Part shown: positions 7,332-13,016 of the stretch, in pieces
How the letters are laid out: each line of letters opens with the position of its first letter
Position numbering within the stretch: position 1 is the first letter of the stretch
Source: CAYOXD01 sp964407825
Lineage (GTDB): Bacteria > Desulfobacterota > Desulfobacteria > Desulfobacterales > JAFDDL01
NCBI GenBank assembly: GCA_964407825.1
Contig: CAYOXD010000091.1
Location: 1-13,016 of the forward strand
Direction of reading: 5' to 3'
DNA length: 13,016 nucleotides
Made by a program: the position numbers and the translations under genes
Notes under the pieces: model-generated
What the model saw: the letters and a program-made list of their open reading frames with translations, nothing else
Database searches by the model: none
What the model was told of the DNA's origin: nothing

Positions 7332-7850
7332 ATGACCCCGATGAAGCGGATCCTGCCCCTGTTACTGGTTCTTGTGCTGGCAGCGGTATTACAGGCGGGT
7401 TTCATCCAGTCGGAAAAGAAGCAGACACCCTACAGCGCGGCCATCGATTTTACCCGCGCCTATTTCCAGCTCGATCCGTCCATGGCCAACGACATAGCAT
7501 CAGGGGGGCAGTCGGGGAATCTGAGCGCTCCGGTCGCCGCCTTTCTGCAAAGGACGAAGGGTCAAACGGCTGAACGTGGGTTCGGCCTGGGGATGGCAAG
7601 GAGCATGCTCTACGATGTCAAGACCCAGACCGTCCAAACCAGCCCCACCGAGGCGAAGGTGCATCTGACCGCGGACCGCAGGACGGCCATCAACCCGGTC
7701 TTTTTCCAGATCGCAAGAATGTTCGATCTGGGTAAAATCTATCCGGTCGATGCGACCCTCCATATGTGCAAGCAAGATGGAAAGTGGAAGGTCCGCCTCC
7801 CGGTTTTCGACCTGGCCATGGCGGACAGCAGCTCTGCGAATCAGCGTTAG
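7332..7850 (+). CDS. Small exported or membrane-anchored protein of unknown function
   Basis: Protein of 172 residues. Residues 5-24 (basic start KR, then a Leu/Val-rich stretch ending AGF) form a signal peptide or N-terminal anchor, so the rest should lie in the periplasm. No lipobox cysteine is present; the only Cys is at 146. The mature part, with an N-terminal helix-like segment (AAIDFTRAYFQLD) and C-terminal strands ending DGKWKVRLPVF, resembles the layout of NTF2/SnoaL-like folds, but this is an impression and not an identified family. In-frame starts exist at 7272 (GTG) and 7326 (ATG). I chose 7332 because AGGAGG (7318-7323) lies eight bases before it. The gene is divergent from the regulatory operon and upstream of the HD-domain gene. 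A function tied to the Dsr or Hmc complexes is possible only from location. Confidence 0.8.
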   Translation: MTPMKRILPLLLVLVLAAVLQAGFIQSEKKQTPYSAAIDFTRAYFQLDPSMANDIASGGQSGNLSAPVAAFLQRTKGQTAERGFGLGMARSMLYDVKTQTVQTSPTEAKVHLTADRRTAINPVFFQIARMFDLGKIYPVDATLHMCKQDGKWKVRLPVFDLAMADSSSANQR

Positions 7851-7855
7851 CCTGG

Positions 7856-7932
7856 GCAGGGTCTCGGCACCCGTCAATTCCGCAAGGATGGCGCGGGGGG
7901 CTGGACCGGCGAGCTCAGTTCCGAGACCCTGC
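7856..7932 (+). repeat. 12-bp perfect inverted repeat enclosing a 53-nt GC-rich loop
   Basis: GCAGGGTCTCGG (7856-7867) and CCGAGACCCTGC (7921-7932) are perfect inverted repeats, starting 5 bp after the stop of the exported-protein gene. The enclosed segment is GC-rich and could pair further. No T-run follows, so it is not a standard terminator. It could stabilise the 3' end of the upstream mRNA, be a structured element of the HD-gene leader, or be a small RNA. Confidence 0.5.
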
Positions 7933-7946
7933 AATCCGGAGCAGCG

Positions 7947-8030
7947 ATGTCAAATGCCATTTCCGATGTTGAGCCCGAAAGCCAGCCCTACGCTCTATCG
8001 GGCCGGTCAGGGGCTGTAACAGCCCAATAA
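7947..8030 (+). CDS. Possible 27-codon leader ORF coupled to the HD-domain gene
   Basis: ATG at 7947 is preceded by GGAG (7938-7941) at a five-base spacing. The frame runs 27 codons (starting MSNAISDVEP) to TAA at 8028-8030, ending four bases before the ATG of the HD-domain gene. That gene has no recognisable ribosome binding site of its own, so translation of this ORF could deliver ribosomes to it. The peptide matches nothing I know and may matter only as a coupling device. It could also be chance. Confidence 0.35.
   Translation: MSNAISDVEPESQPYALSGRSGAVTAQ
8011..8025 (+). promoter_or_regulatory. Hairpin just before the HD-domain gene start
   Basis: GGGCTG-TAA-CAGCCC is a perfect 6-bp GC-rich stem with a 3-base loop, ending nine bases before the ATG at 8035. 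No T-run follows, so termination is unlikely. It sits inside the last codons of the possible leader ORF, so translating ribosomes would melt it. Its position fits a translation-control element. Confidence 0.4.
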
Positions 8031-8034
8031 GTGC

Positions 8035-8787
8035 ATGAAACCCATTTATCAGCGCCTCAGGAAACGGACGCTTCAACTCTCCTCCCAACTGCCCCCATCT
8101 GAATTTCACAGTGACTTTGCCTGGGCCAGTGATCGATCGGCCCACACCCTCGCCAGCCATCATTTGGTATCGCAACTGCAGGAATCCATCGCCGGGATCA
8201 TCGACGACGATTTGGGCCACGGGCTGCATCATACCCTGAGCGTCACCCTCGATGCCGGCATCCTCATGCTGGTGGAGGGCAAGGCGTCCGGACTGACCGG
8301 CCGTCTTCTGGACCGGCAGATGGTCCTCGCCCAATGCGCGGGTCTCCTGCATGACGTCAAACGCAAGGAAGCAGACCATTCCGCATGCGGGGCGAAGTTC
8401 GCGGAAACGCTCCTGGCGCCCTATCCCCTCACCCCCTCGGAAATCCATGACATCTGCCTGGCCATCCGAAACCATGAGGCTTTCAAAGCCACAGTGGATG
8501 CGGCATCGGATATGGGCCAGCTGGTTTCCGACTGCCTCTATGATGCGGACAAATTCCAATGGGGCCCCCCCAACTTCACCAAGACCCTCTGGGACATGGT
8601 GGCCTATTACGATCCCCCCGTGGAAAGCTTTGTGGCTAAATTCCCAGGGGGGATGTCCAGGATCACCCAGATCCGCGCCACCTTCCGAACCTCGACCGGC
8701 CGCAAGTACGGTCCCCCCATCATCGATCAGGGGCTTGCCATCGGCAACGAGCTGTATCGCATCATGAAGAACGAGTTCGGGCTGTAG
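8035..8787 (+). CDS. HD-domain phosphohydrolase-like protein
   Basis: Cytoplasmic protein of 250 residues with the metal-binding pattern of the HD superfamily: H65/H66 (GLHHTLSV), H106-D107 (GLLHDVKRKEADH), H115, H147 (AIRNHE) and D170/D172 (YDADKF). Such proteins hydrolyse phosphate esters, including nucleotides and signalling nucleotides; the substrate here cannot be told. No GYP signature of cyclic-di-GMP phosphodiesterases and no RelA/SpoT partner domain is seen. It has no signal peptide or membrane segment. The start is the first ATG after an in-frame stop at 8017-8019 and lacks a clear ribosome binding site, which suggests coupling to the short ORF just upstream. The gene converges on the dsr operon, with a shared terminator between them. 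Confidence 0.85.
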   Translation: MKPIYQRLRKRTLQLSSQLPPSEFHSDFAWASDRSAHTLASHHLVSQLQESIAGIIDDDLGHGLHHTLSVTLDAGILMLVEGKASGLTGRLLDRQMVLAQCAGLLHDVKRKEADHSACGAKFAETLLAPYPLTPSEIHDICLAIRNHEAFKATVDAASDMGQLVSDCLYDADKFQWGPPNFTKTLWDMVAYYDPPVESFVAKFPGGMSRITQIRATFRTSTGRKYGPPIIDQGLAIGNELYRIMKNEFGL

Positions 8788-8826
8788 TCCCTAATCCTCC
8801 CCGCCGTCTTATTGTCCTTGTCCATT

Positions 8827-8867
8827 AAAAAAAACGGGGGAGATTCTTTCAAAGAACCTCCCCCGTT
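8827..8867 (-). terminator. Intrinsic terminator of dsrMKJOP, possibly bidirectional
   Basis: A long stem (8833-8849 pairing with 8851-8867, one mismatch) contains ACGGGGGAG opposite CTCCCCCGT. On the minus strand it is followed by eight T residues (8827-8834 read in reverse), 27 bp past the dsrP stop: a strong Rho-independent terminator. On the plus strand the stem is followed by a weaker T-containing run (GGTTTTAC at 8870-8877), so it may also stop transcription of the HD-domain gene. Confidence 0.9.
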
Positions 8868-8893
8868 ACGGTTTTACAGAAGATCAGCGCCGC

Positions 8894-10051
8894 CTAAGCC
8901 CCCACCTCCTCCTTGACGGAGATGGCCATCTTGAAAAGCGCGCTCAGGACCAGAAAACCGACACACCAGACCCCGAGGCTGATCACCAGCTCCGGAACGG
9001 TGGGGATGTATTCATGAACATATTCCAGTGGCGAAGGGACAAATCCGCCGGAGATCATGCCCATGCCCTTGTCGATCCAGGTGCCTACAAACACCGCGAT
9101 GCATGCCACGGCCAGGGCCCCTTCGTGCCTTCGGGTGACGGGATTGATGAGCAAAATGATGCCGGTGAACATCAACCCCATGGAGGCCCACATCCAGGGA
9201 ACCAGTGCTCCCTTGTCAGAAATCCCGGAGAACAGATAGGTCAGATGCTTCATGTGCTCGGGGATCTGGCTGTAATAGGTGACGAAGACCTCGCAGAAAA
9301 AGAAAAACACATTGATGATGATCCCGTAAGTAACAATCTTGGCAAGGGACTGGATCTGCTCCCTGCCTGGATCGAAATCGGAAATCTTCCGAACGAACAG
9401 GCACAGCAACACCAGAAAGGCAGGACCGGCGGCAAAGGCCGAGGCGAGAAACCGCGGGGCCAGAATGGCCGTCAGCCAGAAGCCCCTTCCCGGAAGCCCG
9501 CAGTACAGGAAGGCCGTAACCGTGTGAATGCTGACGGCCCAGGGGATGGACAGATAAATAAAGGGCTTGACCCATTTGGGAGGGGCCACCCCGTTTCGTT
9601 CCGCCTCCAGGACCTGCCAGCCGATGACGATGTTCAGCACCAGGTAGCCGTTCAGGACGATCATGTCCCAGAACAGGATGGAATGGGGCGTGGGGTACAG
9701 CAGCACATTGAGGACCCGCATGGGCTGCCCCATGTCCACGAAGATAAACAGCACGCACATGGTAACCGAGGCAACGGCGAGAAATTCGCCGAGAATGGTA
9801 ATGCGCCCGAACGCCTTGTAGTTGTGCAGATAGTACGGCAGCACCAGCATCACCGCGGAGGCGGCCACACCGACCAGGAAGGTGAACTGGGCGATGTAGA
9901 ATCCCCATGTGACATCCCGGCTCATGCCGGTGATCCCCAGCCCGAAGCTCAGCTGCTTGAGATAAGTGAGAAAACCGATCCCGATGACCACCAGAAGCGC
10001 GGCCATCCACAATTGATATCGTTTATTTCCTTTTAACGTCAGTTCAAGCAT
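8894..10051 (-). CDS. dsrP: DsrP, NrfD/PsrC-like integral membrane subunit
   Basis: Membrane protein of 385 residues with about ten hydrophobic helices spread over its length, of the NrfD/PsrC quinone-interacting family. In the DsrMKJOP complex DsrP is thought to exchange electrons between menaquinone and the periplasmic DsrO and DsrJ subunits. Family-like features include the early segment GITGMSRDVTWGFYIAQFTF, the acidic DMGQPMR motif and a charged loop RKISDFDPGREQ. The length is usual for DsrP. A longer reading to 10240 is antisense to nothing but lies inside dsrO and is rejected. The chosen ATG gives the standard N-terminus, has GAGG close upstream and begins 8 bp after the dsrO stop. 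It is the last gene of the operon, before a strong terminator. Confidence 0.94.
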   Translation of the reverse strand: MLELTLKGNKRYQLWMAALLVVIGIGFLTYLKQLSFGLGITGMSRDVTWGFYIAQFTFLVGVAASAVMLVLPYYLHNYKAFGRITILGEFLAVASVTMCVLFIFVDMGQPMRVLNVLLYPTPHSILFWDMIVLNGYLVLNIVIGWQVLEAERNGVAPPKWVKPFIYLSIPWAVSIHTVTAFLYCGLPGRGFWLTAILAPRFLASAFAAGPAFLVLLCLFVRKISDFDPGREQIQSLAKIVTYGIIINVFFFFCEVFVTYYSQIPEHMKHLTYLFSGISDKGALVPWMWASMGLMFTGIILLINPVTRRHEGALAVACIAVFVGTWIDKGMGMISGGFVPSPLEYVHEYIPTVPELVISLGVWCVGFLVLSALFKMAISVKEEVGA

Positions 10052-10059
10052 GACCACCT

Positions 10060-10854
10060 CTATACGATGTAATAGATACTCGGTTCGGTTCCCAGGGATT
10101 CCTTTCGCCGAATGGTGAAATCGGATTTCAGAAGCGCGCGGACATTCGAGTTCGGATCCTCCAGGTCTCCGAAGGTCAAAATGCCGTTGGAGGCTTCCAC
10201 GCAGGCCGGCATCTTTCCCACCGCCAGGCGCTCGGCGCAAAAATTACATTTTTCCACGACCCCCTTGCACCGGGTGGGGTAGTCCAGGCTCAGCACCGGA
10301 ATGAAGGGGCGCGGATCCCTGAAATTGAAGCTCCGCGCACCGAAGGGGCAGGCCGCCATGCAGAATCGGCAACCGATACATCGGTGGTAATCCATCATCA
10401 CGATCCCGTCCGGCCGCTGGAAGGTCGCCTGCGTGGGGCAGGCCCGAACGCAGGGGGGATTCTTGCAGTGGTTGCAAAGCACCGGATAAGTGGTCTCCTC
10501 CGCATGCTCATTCATAAATGCATCCGCCATAAAGGGGAAGGAGTGTTCGAAGTCCTCTCCCCAGATCCACTTGATCTCATGGTTCTTGTCCTGCAGCAGG
10601 GTCGGAATGTTGTGCAGGGTATCGCAAGCCTTGATCATGGGTACCAGATCATGGGCGGAGTGTATCTTTCTTGTATCCACCACCATGCCCCAGCGCTTGG
10701 CCGTCAGCGCATTCTTGTTCGCCAGCATCTGCGGCGCGGCAACTCCCACGTGCTCGCTGGAAGTAGCCAAGGCTCTGAGAACCGGCTGGGAGCCCAAGGC
10801 GATTGCGGACAAGCCGGCTATTTTCAAAAAGCTTCGTCTGCTTCTTTCCATCAT
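10060..10854 (-). CDS. dsrO: DsrO, Tat-exported periplasmic iron-sulfur subunit
   Basis: Ferredoxin-like protein of 264 residues with a Tat signal (SRRSFLK at 5-11, cleavage near residue 30). It should carry electrons between the triheme DsrJ and the membrane subunit DsrP. Two complete four-cysteine sets are visible: C127-x2-C-x4-C-x3-C139 and C159-x2-C-x2-C-x3-C169. A third set has C196, C203, C206 and C218, with Ser222 where related ferredoxins often have the last Cys. The place of the first cluster in four-cluster relatives (about residues 60-80) keeps only C77. The ATG at 10854 overlaps the dsrJ stop (TAATG). A second ATG three bases on is equally possible, with AAGGAG upstream of both. 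Confidence 0.95.
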   Translation of the reverse strand: MMERSRRSFLKIAGLSAIALGSQPVLRALATSSEHVGVAAPQMLANKNALTAKRWGMVVDTRKIHSAHDLVPMIKACDTLHNIPTLLQDKNHEIKWIWGEDFEHSFPFMADAFMNEHAEETTYPVLCNHCKNPPCVRACPTQATFQRPDGIVMMDYHRCIGCRFCMAACPFGARSFNFRDPRPFIPVLSLDYPTRCKGVVEKCNFCAERLAVGKMPACVEASNGILTFGDLEDPNSNVRALLKSDFTIRRKESLGTEPSIYYIV

Positions 10855-11258
10855 TAGCTCTCCTTCGGTTTATCAATATGGCAATCCCAGCAGTAGGGTC
10901 TTACCGAGGCATAGTTGTGGCATCTGTCGCAGAATTCGGCCTTGTTGTTATGACAGCCCAGGCACGTGTTGGAAAGGCTCATGGTATAGCGCTTTCCATC
11001 GGGGGCGACATAGATACGTTTTCCGTCCCGCACCACTGCATTTCGCCACTCGTTGAGAAGCTGCATATGATTGGCCAACATATACGCCTTCGAGCGGACG
11101 CAGGTCTTGGCCGCCTTGGCCTTTGCGGACAAAACCGGATCAGGCCCCGGAGCGGCCTTCCCGAAATTGTCCCAGAACGGGCTTGTCGCGGCGACCAGAA
11201 AGACGGCAAGGCCGGCAAGAATAAGCCCTTTATTGTACAGTTTCCTTTTACTCGGCAT
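10854..11258 (-). CDS. dsrJ: DsrJ, membrane-anchored triheme cytochrome c
   Basis: Periplasmic cytochrome of 134 residues held by an uncleaved signal anchor (about residues 10-26). Three heme sites, CLGCH, CDRCH and CWDCH, lie in the C-terminal third, matching DsrJ. A single Cys (residue 53, in KTCVRSKAYM) precedes a conserved NHMQLLNEWR segment. In the DsrJ family this Cys is known as an axial ligand giving unusual His/Cys heme coordination. An ATG at 11264 is in frame but abuts GGAGG with no spacer. The ATG at 11258 has that GGAGG six bases away and is chosen. The gene start overlaps the end of dsrK by 11 bp. Confidence 0.95.
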   Translation of the reverse strand: MPSKRKLYNKGLILAGLAVFLVAATSPFWDNFGKAAPGPDPVLSAKAKAAKTCVRSKAYMLANHMQLLNEWRNAVVRDGKRIYVAPDGKRYTMSLSNTCLGCHNNKAEFCDRCHNYASVRPYCWDCHIDKPKES

Positions 11259-12882
11259 CTTCATCCTCCATTCCAGGCAACGGTTCCCCGCGCAGATCCG
11301 TGGTGCGTTTTATCTCTCCCGGCAGGATCAGGGCATTGCCCACCATTTCGGTCACACCAGTCACTTCCACCTCCGGCACCCAGTACTCCATCAGGGCCGG
11401 GAAGGCCGCCCGGTCCACAGCACAGATGCACGAGAGCATATTGACGCCGTACTTTTCGTGCACATGACGGACCGCATTGGCTCGGGGGAAACCGCCAATC
11501 ATGCGCAGCTCCATATTTTCCCCGGCATTCAACCCGGAGCCACTGCCGCAGCAGAAGGTCTTTTCACGAATGGTGTTAGCCGGCATTTCGAAAAAGTTCC
11601 TGCACACGCTCCGGATCACATAACGCGGCTCTTCGAACATCCCCATGCCCCGGGAGGGGTTGCAGGAATCGTGGAAGGTCACCCGCAGGTGATCGTTGCG
11701 GCTCGGATCGAGATCCAGTTTGCCGTGCTTGATCAGATCCGCCGTGAACTCCGATATGTGAACCATTTTGGTGGACTTGGCATTGGAGAAGACCGTGCCC
11801 GTAATGGGGGAAACCGGGGTTTCGAGGAAGTCCGCGGGACCGTTCATGGTGTCCATGTACTGGTGGATGACCCGCCACATATGACCGCATTCGCCCCCGA
11901 GGATCCATTTGACGCCCAGGCGCTTGGCTTCGGCATACATCTTGGCATTGAGCCGCTTCATCATCTCGTGCGAGGTGAAGGAACCGAAGTTGCCGCCCTC
12001 GGAGGCGTAAGTGCTCCAGGTGACATCCAGCCCGTATTTCTCTTTCAGGAAATGAAAGAGCATCAGATAGCCCATGCAGGTATAGGTGCCAGGGTCCGCG
12101 AAGACATCGCCCGACGGGGTGATGAAGAGAATGTCCGCGCCCTTCTTGTTGTAGTTGGGTGCCATATTGATGCCCGTGATCTCCTCGATGTCGTCCACGA
12201 AGAAATCGAGCATGTCCTTGAAGGCGTGCGGCTGGATGCCCAGGTGGTTCCCGGTGCGGTAGCAGTTGGCAACGGGCGTTGCAATCCAGTCGATATTGAG
12301 GCCCAACTCGTTCAGAAGCTCACGGGTCAGGAGGGTCACCTCCGCCGTATCGATGCCGTAGGGGCAAAAGACCGAACAGCGCCGGCACTGGGTGCACTGA
12401 AAATAGTAGTACCACCACTCCTTGAGCACCGATACGGTGAGCTTGCGCGCCCCCACCATCTTCCCGAGAAGTTTTCCGGCCTTTGTAAACTCGTTCCGGT
12501 ACACGGATCTGAGCAACTCGGCCCGAAGCACCGGCATGTTCTTGGGGTCCCCGGAGCCGAGAAAGAAGTGGCATTTGTCCGCGCAGGCACCGCAACGGAC
12601 GCAGATGTCCATGAAAATCCGCAGGGACCGGAACCGTTCCAGACGATCCTTGAGCCCCTTCAAGACGATGTCCTTCCAGTTCTCCGGCAGGAGCCAGTCG
12701 TCTTCCATGGGATTCCATTTGCGGGGGTGGGGCATGCCAACATACTCGACGCTCTTGGGATTGGCCGAGTAGCAGTACATCCCCGGACGAATAACGGCCG
12801 GGGTATCCATCCAACCGGTTTTGGGTGTCGCGTAATCCAGCCGGGATATGAGTTCCTCCGGTTTGATCAGGTCGTCTGACAT
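11248..12882 (-). CDS. dsrK: DsrK, HdrD-like catalytic iron-sulfur subunit
   Basis: Cytoplasmic-facing iron-sulfur protein of 544 residues, related to the heterodisulfide reductase subunit HdrD. It is believed to act on the DsrC trisulfide, the product of sulfite reduction. Two [4Fe-4S] ferredoxin motifs are visible (C94-x2-C-x2-C-x3-C104 and C163-x2-C-x2-C-x3-C173). A CCG-type cluster site follows: C407 in HDSCNPSR, C444-C445 in CCGSGSG, and C485/C487 in CIC. An N-terminal CCG-like copy is reduced to isolated cysteines (C207, C332). The start ATG has AGGAG seven bases upstream and lies 3 bp after the dsrM stop. It partners with DsrM, the heme b membrane subunit. Confidence 0.97.
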   Translation of the reverse strand: MSDDLIKPEELISRLDYATPKTGWMDTPAVIRPGMYCYSANPKSVEYVGMPHPRKWNPMEDDWLLPENWKDIVLKGLKDRLERFRSLRIFMDICVRCGACADKCHFFLGSGDPKNMPVLRAELLRSVYRNEFTKAGKLLGKMVGARKLTVSVLKEWWYYYFQCTQCRRCSVFCPYGIDTAEVTLLTRELLNELGLNIDWIATPVANCYRTGNHLGIQPHAFKDMLDFFVDDIEEITGINMAPNYNKKGADILFITPSGDVFADPGTYTCMGYLMLFHFLKEKYGLDVTWSTYASEGGNFGSFTSHEMMKRLNAKMYAEAKRLGVKWILGGECGHMWRVIHQYMDTMNGPADFLETPVSPITGTVFSNAKSTKMVHISEFTADLIKHGKLDLDPSRNDHLRVTFHDSCNPSRGMGMFEEPRYVIRSVCRNFFEMPANTIREKTFCCGSGSGLNAGENMELRMIGGFPRANAVRHVHEKYGVNMLSCICAVDRAAFPALMEYWVPEVEVTGVTEMVGNALILPGEIKRTTDLRGEPLPGMEDEDAE

Positions 12883-12885
12883 TAT

Positions 12886-13016
12886 TTACTCCTTTTCCAC
12901 TGGCAGTCCAGCTTCCATCATTTTCTCCCTGAATTCTTCCTCGTACTCCTCGTATGTGTGGACCTCAACGGGATAATTCCATGGATTGACGTGGCGGACC
13001 GCCCGAGAGTTGCCGG
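12886..13016 (-). CDS. dsrM: DsrM, heme b quinone-interacting membrane subunit (3' end only)
   Basis: The last 42 codons are present, with text including NPWNYPVEVHTYEEYEEEF and a hydrophilic, acidic C-terminus ending LPVEKE. This tail matches what I recall of DsrM, a NarI-like menaquinol-oxidising cytochrome b that ends in a short cytoplasmic tail. The membrane helices are outside the window, so the call rests on the tail and on the gene order dsrM-dsrK. The stop lies 3 bp before the dsrK ATG. Confidence 0.85.
   Translation of the reverse strand, partial: GNSRAVRHVNPWNYPVEVHTYEEYEEEFREKMMEAGLPVEKE

Noticed and set aside
7856..7932. Inverted repeat as the ends of an insertion sequence or MITE
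   Set aside because: The unit is only 77 bp, no target-site duplication flanks it, and no transposase or second copy is visible in the window.
7915..8559. Minus-strand 214-codon reading opposite the HD-domain gene
   Set aside because: The plus strand carries all HD metal ligands in order, while the minus reading has no recognisable motif.
9014..10036. Plus-strand 340-codon reading opposite dsrP
   Set aside because: Highly charged, repetitive composition typical of the complement of a membrane-protein gene; dsrP is well supported.
11071..12879. 602-codon plus-strand reading opposite dsrK and dsrJ
   Set aside because: It is an antisense shadow of GC-rich coding sequence; the opposite strand encodes unmistakable DsrK and DsrJ.

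Overview
The window looks like a moderately GC-rich chromosomal segment from a dissimilatory sulfate-reducing bacterium of the Desulfobacterota (former Deltaproteobacteria). Two lines of sequence evidence support this. A nearly complete dsrMKJOP gene set lies at the right end, and a 16-heme HmcA-type cytochrome followed by the Tat-signal start of hmcB lies at the left end. The genus cannot be fixed from the sequence alone. There are no rRNA or tRNA genes, insertion sequences, CRISPR arrays or phage genes.

Layout, right to left. Positions 13016-8894 (minus strand) hold the 3' end of dsrM, then dsrK, dsrJ, dsrO and dsrP. They are tightly packed, with gaps or overlaps of a few bases, and end at a strong intrinsic terminator (about 8827-8867). 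This operon encodes the membrane complex thought to link the menaquinone pool and periplasmic redox partners to cytoplasmic DsrC in sulfite reduction. Converging on it from the plus strand are a small exported or membrane-anchored protein of unknown function (7332-7850) and an HD-domain phosphohydrolase-like protein (8035-8787). Between those two lie a 12-bp perfect inverted repeat and a possible 27-codon leader ORF.

Positions 7114-2404 (minus strand) hold a three-gene regulatory operon: a membrane histidine kinase with two PAS domains, a soluble REC-kinase hybrid, and a PAS-AAA+-Fis sigma-54 activator. The first two genes overlap by 4 bp and the third follows almost at once. The activator has no receiver domain, so the output of the phosphorelay is not visible here. 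The membrane kinase and the activator both have a cysteine-rich PAS domain, which hints at redox, metal or thiol sensing.

Positions 2137-1 (minus strand) hold an Rrf2/IscR-type repressor with three spaced cysteines, then hmcA and the first 12 codons of hmcB. A good sigma-70 promoter with an overlapping dyad precedes the repressor gene and suggests autoregulation of an rrf2-hmc operon. In Desulfovibrio vulgaris the rrf genes sit at the distal end of hmc, so this is a different arrangement.

Taken together, the window carries two related transmembrane electron-transfer modules (Hmc and Dsr) on either side of a dense regulatory block. A plausible reading, which is inference, is coordinated redox control of electron flow between periplasmic cytochromes, the quinone pool and cytoplasmic sulfite reduction.
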